In this document: one piece after another, positions 1 to 4,802 of the stretch | How the letters are laid out: every line of letters starts with the position of its first letter | Position numbering within the stretch: position 1 is the first letter of the stretch | From: an uncultured Clostridia bacterium | GTDB taxonomy: Bacteria; Bacillota; Clostridia; Oscillospirales; Ruminococcaceae | Assembly (NCBI GenBank): GCA_946056455.1 | Contig: CAMGJS010000027.1 | Coordinates: 1-8,981, forward strand | Direction of reading: 5' to 3' | Length of the DNA: 8,981 nucleotides | Position numbers and translations under genes: made by a program | The notes under the pieces: generated by a model | The model's database searches: none | What the model was told of the DNA's origin: nothing | The model's input: only the letters and a program-made list of their open reading frames with translations

Positions 1-55
1 GAGCAGGGGACTGAAAATCCCCGTGTCATTGGTTCGATTCCGATCGGAGGCACCA
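1..55 (+). tRNA. tRNA-Phe (GAA), 5' end cut off by the window edge
   Basis: This is the 3' part of a tRNA that decodes UUC/UUU. The anticodon stem pairs GGGGA (6-10) with TCCCC (18-22) around the loop CTGAAAA (11-17), which places anticodon GAA at 13-15. The T arm pairs ATTGG (28-32) with CCGAT (40-44) around TTCGATT. The 3' acceptor strand CGGAGGC (45-51) is followed by discriminator A52 and an encoded CCA (53-55). About 21 bases (5' acceptor strand and most of the D arm) lie outside the window, so acceptor pairing cannot be checked. It sits 37 bases upstream of tRNA-Gly with no terminator between them, so the two are probably co-transcribed. Confidence 0.95.
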
Positions 56-64
56 AATGCCTTT

Positions 65-81
65 GTACGGTTGAACCGTAC
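65..81. repeat. Perfect inverted repeat in the tRNA spacer
   Basis: GTACGGTT (65-72) and AACCGTAC (74-81) are perfect reverse complements around one central base. As RNA this would form roughly a 6-bp stem with a 5-base loop. No T-run follows, so it is not a terminator. It may help fold or process the dicistronic tRNA precursor, but that is inference. Confidence 0.5.
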
Positions 82-92
82 ATGGGATATAT

Positions 93-168
93 GCGGATTT
101 AGCTCATCTGGTAGAGCGCCACCTTGCCAAGGTGGAGGTAGCGAGTTCGAGCCTCGTAATCCGCTCCA
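93..168 (+). tRNA. tRNA-Gly (GCC)
   Basis: A complete tRNA that decodes GGC/GGU. The acceptor strands GCGGATT (93-99) and AATCCGC (158-164) pair fully, with discriminator T165 and an encoded CCA at 166-168. The D stem pairs GCTC (102-105) with GAGC (114-117). The anticodon stem pairs CCACC (119-123) with GGTGG (131-135) around the loop TTGCCAA, giving anticodon GCC at 126-128. The T arm contains the usual GTTCGA segment. A second CCA (169-171) directly follows the encoded one and appears to be chance. It is the last gene of the tRNA unit; a terminator begins about ten bases later. Confidence 0.97.
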
Positions 169-177
169 CCATAAAGG

Positions 178-205
178 GTTCCCTGCAATAGTGGGGGACT
201 TTTTT
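178..205 (+). terminator. Rho-independent terminator of the tRNA operon
   Basis: GTTCCC (178-183) pairs with GGGGAC (194-199), with one T-G pair, and the hairpin is followed at once by six T residues (200-205). Its position just after tRNA-Gly fits termination of the tRNA-Phe/tRNA-Gly transcript. Confidence 0.75.
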
Positions 206-224
206 GTTTGTCTTTTTAAATATT

Positions 225-256
225 AAAAGAGGGTACTGTCAATAGTACCCTCTTTT
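225..256. terminator. Two-way terminator between the tRNA operon and the chemoreceptor gene
   Basis: The stem AAAAGAGGGTACT (225-237) pairs perfectly over 13 bp with AGTACCCTCTTTT (244-256), leaving a 6-base loop. The + strand 3' arm runs on into further T residues. On the - strand the AAAA at the 5' foot becomes a TTTT tail, so the hairpin can end transcripts from both sides. It lies 8 bases past the stop of the - strand chemoreceptor gene and is a second stop for + strand tRNA read-through. Confidence 0.88.
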
Positions 257-263
257 TTGGTTA

Positions 264-3173
264 TCAGTTATCCGTCTTTTTCTTTCTTCTTCTCTTTGGT
301 GGTGCAGGGGGCGGAGGAGTCTCCTCCTTCGGCTCTTCTGCCTTCTCTTCCTCTGCGGCTTCCTCATTGTTTCCGCCAAAGCTGAACAAATCGTCCACAT
401 TCACGGGTTCATCGTCGGACTTTTCCTCGTCCTTTGCTTCCTCGGCAGTATCTTCACTACCACCGCTGAAACTGAACAAATCGTCCACATTCACGGGCTC
501 GCTGTCGCCCTCGGACTTTTCCTCGTCCTTTTCTTCCTCGGCAGTTTCTTCATTACCTCCGCTGAAACTAAACAAATCATCGACATTCACGGGTTCGTCC
601 TCATCGGACTTTTCCTCGTCCTTTTCTTCCTCGGCAGTTTCTTCACTACCACCGCTGAAACTGAACAAATCATCGACATTTACAGGCTCGTCCTCATCGG
701 ACTTTTCCTCGTCCTTTGCTTCTTCGGCAGTATCTTCACTACCACCGCCGAAACTGAACAAATCGTCCACACTCACAGGTTCGCCCTCGGACTTTTCCCC
801 GTCCTTTGTTTCTTCCTCGGAAGTTTCTTCATTACCTCCGCTGAAACTGAACAAATCGTCAACATTTATGGGTTCGCTGTCCTCGGACTTTTCCTCGTCC
901 TCGCCCTTTGTTTCCTCCTCGGCAGTATCTTCATTATCTCCGCTGAAACTGAACAAATCGTCCACATTCACAGGCTCGCCCTCATCGGATTTTTCTTCGT
1001 CCTCGTTTTCATCTTCGTTATCCGCAACGGGTGCAGGCGCAGGTGCCGAGCTGAAATTGAAGAGGTCGTTTATACTGCCCTCGTCAAGAGCCTCACCGCT
1101 GTCGCCGTCATCATCGTCATCGTTATTTGAAAATCCGCCTGAGAAGAAATCGTCATCATCGTCATCGTCCGACTTCTTGCGGTATGGGTTGTCGTCTGCA
1201 TTGTAAACGGTGGAGAATGTTCCCTCGTATTCAAAAGCCGAAACTCTGTCTGTAAGCTCTTCCGACTGCGCAAGAAGTATTTCTGCCGAGTCGGAGCTTG
1301 TCTGAGCCGTCGTTGTGTTTTCCTGAATAACCGCAGAAATCTGTTCAACGCCCTCGTTGATCTGCAAGATACCGTCCGCCTGCTCCTGCGAAGCCTGGGT
1401 GATTGAAGTAACCTCTCTGCCTATCGTATCGGCGCTGTCAACAATCTCGTCAAGAGCCATAGCCGTGTATTTTGCAAGCTCGTATCCCTTGTTTACATTT
1501 TCAACCGAGTGTTCGATAAGCTCTGTTGTTCTCTTTGCCGCGTCAGCCGACTTAGCCGCAAGGTTTCTTACCTCGTCCGCAACGACCGCAAAGCCCTTGC
1601 CCGCAGTACCTGCTCTTGCCGCCTCGATAGCCGCATTAAGAGCGAGGATATTTGTCTGGAACGCAATTTCGTCGATAACCTTGATTATCTTTGAGATTTC
1701 CATCGAGGACTCGTTAATGTCGTCCATCGAAAGGAGCATCTGGTTCATCTGCATACTGCATACATTTATTTTGTTTGAAATATCATCCATCAGCTCTTCG
1801 GTTTTTTCAGCCGCCTTTGCGTTAGCCTGAACCTGTTCGGAAATATCTTCAAGCTGTTCAGAAAGAATATTTATCGCCGCCGACTGCTTTGTTGCGCCGT
1901 CAAACATATCGTTAGCCGCAAGGGAGAACTGAATAGCTCCCGAGTTTACCTGCTCTGCCGAAATATTTATCTGCTCGAATGTTTCGCGGAGCTGAGCAAG
2001 AATGTGGTTGAAGCTGTCCTTTATCTTTATGAAGTCGCCCTTGAAGTTTCCTTCCATTTCAAAAGCAACATCGCCCGCCGCAATTCTGTTGAGAGCGTCC
2101 GAAATTTTGTCAATGTACTGCTTTAACGAGAACACCGTTTCTTCCAATGAAGCCGACAGTACGCCGACCTCGTTCTTCTGGTTTGAAACCTCGACAAGAG
2201 AGTTAAGGTCGCCTTCTGAAAGAGCACGGAGCCTTTCCGTCGATTGAGTTATGGGAGTTACAATCTGCGTAACGATTAACGAAACAAGAATAAGCACTCC
2301 GATGAGCATTAAAAGTCCTGCGCATATTGTAATTCTTATTCCGCTGTCAACAGCCTTTGTGTGCGGAGCTTTAAGGTCTGAAACAACTACCGTCCAGTCG
2401 GTGCCTGCTACCTTTGCGTATCCTGCAACATATTTCTTGCCCGACTTTTTGAATTCGCCGAAGCCCTCGATATTATCAAGAGCTTTTTTCTCAAATTTGC
2501 CGAGGCTCTTGTATCCCGTTACTTCCTGCGCGTTGAAGTTAAGTCCTTCGGAAGAATAGGGGTTTCTTCCGTCGGGCAGGAGTATGTAGAACGACGATAC
2601 CGTGTCGCTGTGCTTTATGTCACTGAGCCTTGCATAAAATTCGTCCGCCTCAAAAAGTGCGATAAGAACCGAATTCTGTCCTGCAGGGGCGGCAACAGCT
2701 ATGTATGCGTTTCCGCTGTTTACGATAATGTCCGAAACAGCCGACTTTCCTGCTTCCGTAGCGGTTTTATAGAATTCAAGCTTTTTCTGATATTCGATAA
2801 GGTTGTCGCCTATTGTCGATACTGCGGCGCTTCCGTTTTTAAGATAAGCGTATGAGCACCAGCCGTACTTTGCGGCGGCGGCGTCAAGCGCGTTTGCCGA
2901 AAGGTCGCCCGATGCGGCAAGCTCCGCTTCCGATTTCATCAGCGAAAGCTCCGTGCTTATTCTTGCGGCGGCCTTTGCGCCCTCCGCCGTATATGTCGAG
3001 CGAAGCTCCGTCTTGTTTGAATAGGTCAGCGAAGCCGCCGCGATAATGGTGAAGATAATGTCCATTATGACAGCAGTTCCGACGATATAGACCATAAGCT
3101 TGAAGCGCAAGCTCCGCCTTATTTTTCCAAAATCCCAGTTTTTAGGGTTAAGGCTTGAAAAATCTATGTTCAT
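264..3173 (-). CDS. Methyl-accepting chemotaxis protein with a long acidic repeat tail
   Basis: A membrane chemoreceptor of 969 residues expected to control CheA through CheW. A short cytosolic N-terminus precedes membrane helix 1 (about 26-50). An extracellular sensor of about 220 residues (52-277) looks like a double Cache domain: note PDGRNPYSSEG near 200-210 and AGTDWTVVV near 256-264. Membrane helix 2 is about 280-304. A HAMP domain (304-356) and a HAMP-like second helix pair (357-400) follow. The coiled-coil signalling domain spans about 400-650, with the hairpin tip EIAFQTNILALNAAIEAARA at 502-521 and GKGFAVVADEVRNLAAKSA after it. Receptors of this type usually end near here; this one continues for about 310 residues of Asp/Glu-rich sequence with eight LFSF-type repeats, then a proline run and a basic end (KRRRKKKTDN). 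No CheR-tethering pentapeptide such as NWETF is present. ATG at 3173 is preceded by AGGGGG six bases upstream. Ligand unknown. No che genes are nearby. Confidence 0.95.
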   Translation of the reverse strand: MNIDFSSLNPKNWDFGKIRRSLRFKLMVYIVGTAVIMDIIFTIIAAASLTYSNKTELRSTYTAEGAKAAARISTELSLMKSEAELAASGDLSANALDAAAAKYGWCSYAYLKNGSAAVSTIGDNLIEYQKKLEFYKTATEAGKSAVSDIIVNSGNAYIAVAAPAGQNSVLIALFEADEFYARLSDIKHSDTVSSFYILLPDGRNPYSSEGLNFNAQEVTGYKSLGKFEKKALDNIEGFGEFKKSGKKYVAGYAKVAGTDWTVVVSDLKAPHTKAVDSGIRITICAGLLMLIGVLILVSLIVTQIVTPITQSTERLRALSEGDLNSLVEVSNQKNEVGVLSASLEETVFSLKQYIDKISDALNRIAAGDVAFEMEGNFKGDFIKIKDSFNHILAQLRETFEQINISAEQVNSGAIQFSLAANDMFDGATKQSAAINILSEQLEDISEQVQANAKAAEKTEELMDDISNKINVCSMQMNQMLLSMDDINESSMEISKIIKVIDEIAFQTNILALNAAIEAARAGTAGKGFAVVADEVRNLAAKSADAAKRTTELIEHSVENVNKGYELAKYTAMALDEIVDSADTIGREVTSITQASQEQADGILQINEGVEQISAVIQENTTTAQTSSDSAEILLAQSEELTDRVSAFEYEGTFSTVYNADDNPYRKKSDDDDDDDFFSGGFSNNDDDDDGDSGEALDEGSINDLFNFSSAPAPAPVADNEDENEDEEKSDEGEPVNVDDLFSFSGDNEDTAEEETKGEDEEKSEDSEPINVDDLFSFSGGNEETSEEETKDGEKSEGEPVSVDDLFSFGGGSEDTAEEAKDEEKSDEDEPVNVDDLFSFSGGSEETAEEEKDEEKSDEDEPVNVDDLFSFSGGNEETAEEEKDEEKSEGDSEPVNVDDLFSFSGGSEDTAEEAKDEEKSDDEPVNVDDLFSFGGNNEEAAEEEKAEEPKEETPPPPAPPKRRRKKKTDN
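372..1073 (-). repeat. Eight in-frame repeats encoding VDDLFSF motifs in the chemoreceptor tail
   Basis: The core coding for (E)PVNVDDLFSF recurs with repeat marks at + strand positions 381, 471, 567, 660, 753, 846, 948 and 1056. The spacings of 90, 96, 93, 93, 93, 102 and 108 bases are all multiples of three. Seven copies are close; the eighth, at the start of the tail, is degenerate (SINDLFNF, residues 700-707). Between motifs the protein reads as acidic linkers such as GGSEETAEEEKDEEKSDEDE. Spacing and linkers vary while the motif is held almost fixed, which suggests the motif is the selected part. Such arrays arise and change by tandem duplication; a change of whole units would keep the reading frame. 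Confidence 0.93.
1107..1169 (-). repeat. Two aspartate-codon runs (GAT/GAC trinucleotide repeats)
   Basis: Positions 1149-1169 encode seven consecutive Asp (residues 669-675) and 1107-1121 encode five (685-689). They flank a short FFSGGFSNN segment. The runs mix GAC and GAT, which limits simple slippage, and any gain or loss of units would stay in frame. They form the junction between the signalling coiled coil and the repeat array. Confidence 0.8.
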
Positions 3174-3204
3174 ACAGAACCCCCTAAGTTATATACTTAA
3201 AGAA

Positions 3205-3233
3205 ATTGTACCATTATTTATGTAAAAAATCAA
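3205..3233 (-). promoter_or_regulatory. Sigma-A-like promoter candidate for the chemoreceptor gene
   Basis: Read on the - strand, TTGATT (3233-3228) and TACAAT (3210-3205) are separated by exactly 17 bases. This gives 4/6 and 5/6 matches to TTGACA/TATAAT. Transcription would start near 3198, about 25 bases before the ATG. It competes as an explanation with the sigma-28-like site just upstream; both could be used. Confidence 0.5.
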
Positions 3234-3256
3234 TAGAATAAGTTTAAAAAAGAAAT

Positions 3257-3283
3257 AAATCGGCAATTATATACAACATTTTG
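3257..3283 (-). promoter_or_regulatory. Sigma-28 (SigD/FliA)-like promoter candidate for the chemoreceptor gene
   Basis: Read on the - strand, CAAA (3283-3280), exactly 15 bases, then GCCGATTT (3264-3257). The flagellar sigma factor consensus in Bacillus is TAAA-N15-GCCGATAT, so 3 of 4 and 7 of 8 positions match at the exact spacing. Transcription would start near 3250 with a leader of about 77 bases. Chemoreceptor genes are common members of this regulon, which supports the reading. Confidence 0.6.
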
Positions 3284-3324
3284 CAACCCTTTTTGAACAG
3301 TTCGCAAAGAGCTTGTCCGCTCTA

Positions 3325-3353
3325 TTGACATTTTGCGCGCTTTGTGCTATATT
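3325..3353 (+). promoter_or_regulatory. Strong sigma-A promoter of the membrane protein-pspA operon
   Basis: A perfect -35 TTGACA (3325-3330), a 17-base spacer and -10 TATATT (3348-3353) preceded by TGC, an extended -10 (TG at 3345-3346). Transcription would start near 3360, about 31 bases before the TTG start of the first gene. The site diverges from the chemoreceptor promoters, whose nearest element is about 40 bases away. Confidence 0.88.
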
Positions 3354-3376
3354 TTTCTTTAAACACAACGCTTTAA

Positions 3377-3382
3377 AGGAGG
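3377..3382 (+). promoter_or_regulatory. Ribosome binding site that fixes a TTG start
   Basis: AGGAGG at 3377-3382, within AAAGGAGGGG, lies 8 bases before TTG at 3391. Longer in-frame starts, such as the one at 3313, fall upstream of or inside the promoter and have no comparable site. The GTG at 3384 is out of frame. Confidence 0.85.
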
Positions 3383-3390
3383 GGTGTGGC

Positions 3391-3876
3391 TTGACGGAAA
3401 ACGATAAAAAAATCAAGGAGCTTGAAGACTCCATAAAGAAAATGCAGAAAGAAAACGACGAGATTTTTGCAAAGCCGACAGCTGCCTCTCACGAAAAAAA
3501 CAGAAACGACCTGCTTATGTTCTTTTTAGGTCTTATTCTTCTGGGAGCAGGACTTTTCTGGCTGTTTAAAAGAACATCTGTCGCTACCTTCGGTCTTTTC
3601 GGCGGCGGACTTCTCTTCGGCTCGCTGACAGTTCCCACGGGGGTAATTCTGTTGCCCTTAATCATCGGCGTGATAATGCTGTTTTTTATGGAACATAAAC
3701 GCATTTTCGCCTGGATAGTGACCGTTCTCGGAATGGTTATACTCGTGCTCTCTATACTTATGAGCGTGCGTATTTCCTTTGAGCGAACAAGCCTTTTTGA
3801 GTTTATCTGCATATTCGGCTTTATAGCCGCAGGAACAGGTCTTTTGCTCCGTACCCTTTTCAGAAAAAGGGACTGA
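3391..3876 (+). CDS. Small membrane protein with four predicted helices, first gene of the pspA operon
   Basis: A 161-residue protein of no family I can name. The first 40 residues are charged and helical (TENDKKIKELEDSIKKMQKE), probably a short cytosolic coiled coil. Hydrophobic stretches at about 41-59, 67-100 (glycine-rich, perhaps one long or two short helices), 105-126 and 135-157 suggest four membrane passes. The protein ends in RTLFRKRD. The start is TTG at 3391, chosen because the promoter at 3325-3353 lies inside any longer reading and AGGAGG sits 8 bases upstream. The gene precedes pspA by 47 bases with no clear terminator, so they should share a transcript. By analogy with PspB/PspC or LiaF-type partners it may recruit or sense through PspA, but it shows no homology to them that I can see. 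Confidence 0.85.
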   Translation: MTENDKKIKELEDSIKKMQKENDEIFAKPTAASHEKNRNDLLMFFLGLILLGAGLFWLFKRTSVATFGLFGGGLLFGSLTVPTGVILLPLIIGVIMLFFMEHKRIFAWIVTVLGMVILVLSILMSVRISFERTSLFEFICIFGFIAAGTGLLLRTLFRKRD

Positions 3877-3923
3877 GTTTTAAGAATAAATCAAAACAAA
3901 TTATATTGGGGAGGACTTCTATT

Positions 3924-4592
3924 ATGTCAATTTTCACAAGACTAGGCGACTTACTTAAAGCAAACATCAACGACCTTATCGACAAGGCAGAGGACCCTGA
4001 GAAGATGGTAAAGCAGATTATCCTCGATATGGATAAAGAACTTGTAAAGTCAACCCAGATGCTCGGCAAGGCTATGGCTTCTGAGCATCAGATTGAAAAG
4101 CAGTTGAACGACGCAAAGGCTAAGTCTGCCGAATGGGAAAACAAGGCAAAGCTCGCTCTCGGAGCAGGCGACGAGGCTCTTGCAAAGAATGCCGTTCAGG
4201 AAAAGCTCAAAGCCGATGAAAAGGTTGAAAGCTTCCAGAATATGTACGACAGCATCCACGGTCAGACCGAGGCTATCAGAGAACAGGTTGAACAGCTCAA
4301 AGCAAAGCTTGACGAAGCAAAGAGCAGACAGGCTATGCTTATCGCCCGTTCACAGATGGCTGATACACAGAAAAATATTGCTCAGTCTTTGGGCGGAATG
4401 AACTCTTCCGAAAACGCTTTTGCAAAGATGGACGCTATGGAAGAAAAAATTGCCCGCAAAGAGGCAGAGGCTCAGGCTTTTACGGATATTTCGGGAGTGA
4501 ATAAGACTTCCGAGGACCCTTACAAGAAGCTTGAAAGCGACAGCAAGGTCGACGCTGAAATGGCAAGACTTATGGCGGAGCTCAACAAGTAA
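3924..4592 (+). CDS. pspA: PspA/IM30 family membrane-stress protein
   Basis: A 222-residue ESCRT-III-like protein of the PspA/Vipp1 family, which binds stressed membranes as oligomers and limits proton leakage. Its length matches E. coli PspA (222). The N-terminal segment SIFTRLGDLLKANINDLIDK is the amphipathic helix typical of the family. The hallmark EDPEKMVKQIILDMDKEL follows at about 23-40. The rest is long charged helix rich in Ala, Lys, Glu and Gln, ending in a short helix AEMARLMAELNK. It has no membrane segment. ATG at 3924 is chosen because GGGGAGG (3908-3914) lies nine bases upstream; an upstream in-frame TTG at 3906 overlaps this site. It lies between the four-helix membrane protein and the 55-residue cysteine protein in one operon. 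No PspF-type regulator is in the window. Confidence 0.95.
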   Translation: MSIFTRLGDLLKANINDLIDKAEDPEKMVKQIILDMDKELVKSTQMLGKAMASEHQIEKQLNDAKAKSAEWENKAKLALGAGDEALAKNAVQEKLKADEKVESFQNMYDSIHGQTEAIREQVEQLKAKLDEAKSRQAMLIARSQMADTQKNIAQSLGGMNSSENAFAKMDAMEEKIARKEAEAQAFTDISGVNKTSEDPYKKLESDSKVDAEMARLMAELNK

Positions 4593-4595
4593 GAA

Positions 4596-4763
4596 ATGGA
4601 ATGTGAACTCTGCGCATATTACGCATACGATGAAGAGCTTGATACTTATGAATGTACCGTGAATATGGACGAAGACGATATGTGGCGGATACTTGAAAAC
4701 CGCCGTCGCGAATGCCCCTATTTCACTCTCGGCGATGAGTATCGCATAGCAAGAAAGCAATAA
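4596..4763 (+). CDS. 55-residue four-cysteine protein, third gene of the pspA operon
   Basis: This short gene begins three bases after the pspA stop. Its product begins MECELCAYYAYDEELDTYEC and ends CPYFTLGDEYRIARKQ. Cysteines at 3, 6, 20 and 40 (CxxC plus two single Cys) could bind a metal such as zinc, or an Fe-S cluster. The rest is acidic with several Tyr. The pattern (C-x2-C-x-YY-x-YDE near the start, CPY-x5-DEY-x5-KQ at the end) recalls a small family common in Clostridia that I remember as DUF6472; this is from memory and unchecked. No strong ribosome site is seen; the closest is GGCGGAG about 15 bases upstream inside pspA, so translation is probably coupled to pspA. The terminator follows at once. 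Function unknown. Confidence 0.85.
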   Translation: MECELCAYYAYDEELDTYECTVNMDEDDMWRILENRRRECPYFTLGDEYRIARKQ

Positions 4764-4765
4764 TG

Positions 4766-4798
4766 AAAGGGTATCGGAATTTATCCGATACCCTTTTT
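4766..4798. terminator. Terminator shared by the pspA operon and the hybrid kinase gene
   Basis: A 13-bp perfect stem, AAAGGGTATCGGA (4766-4778) with TCCGATACCCTTT (4784-4796), has a 5-base loop and a five-T run at 4794-4798. It begins two bases after the stop of the 55-residue gene. On the - strand the same hairpin follows the kinase stop by a few bases, but the tail there (TTTCATT) is weaker, so it is best for the + strand. Confidence 0.9.
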
Positions 4799-4802
4799 GA
4801 AT

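Noticed and set aside
372..1073. Regular DNA repeats of about 93 bases, considered as a CRISPR-like or other non-coding repeat array
   Set aside because: All spacings are multiples of three, the repeats keep the receptor frame, and variation is mainly at codon level. There are no unique spacers of constant length and no cas genes.
372..1073. Likeness of DDLF to the DNA sliding-clamp motif (QLxLF)
   Set aside because: The motif lacks the conserved Gln, and a chemoreceptor tail at the membrane is not an expected clamp partner.
367..1206. A 279-residue serine-rich open frame on the + strand, opposite the chemoreceptor tail
   Set aside because: It is the antisense image of Asp/Glu codons (GAN read backwards as TCN gives Ser). 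It has no ribosome site or family likeness, and the - strand protein explains the conservation.
3295..3303. GAACAGTTC palindrome upstream of the operon promoter, considered as a repressor operator
   Set aside because: It is only nine bases with a single central base, does not fit the LexA spacing GAAC-N4-GTTC, and no second copy is seen nearby.
3854..3871. A hairpin CCCTTTT/AAAAGGG at the end of the membrane protein gene, considered as a terminator before pspA
   Set aside because: It lies inside the coding sequence and is followed only by a broken T-run (ACTGAGTTTT). A weak attenuating effect on pspA is possible but not supported.
3906..3923. An upstream in-frame TTG start for pspA, adding GRTSI before the usual N-terminus
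   Set aside because: The codon overlaps the ribosome site GGGGAGG (3908-3914), and the family N-terminus begins at the ATG at 3924.
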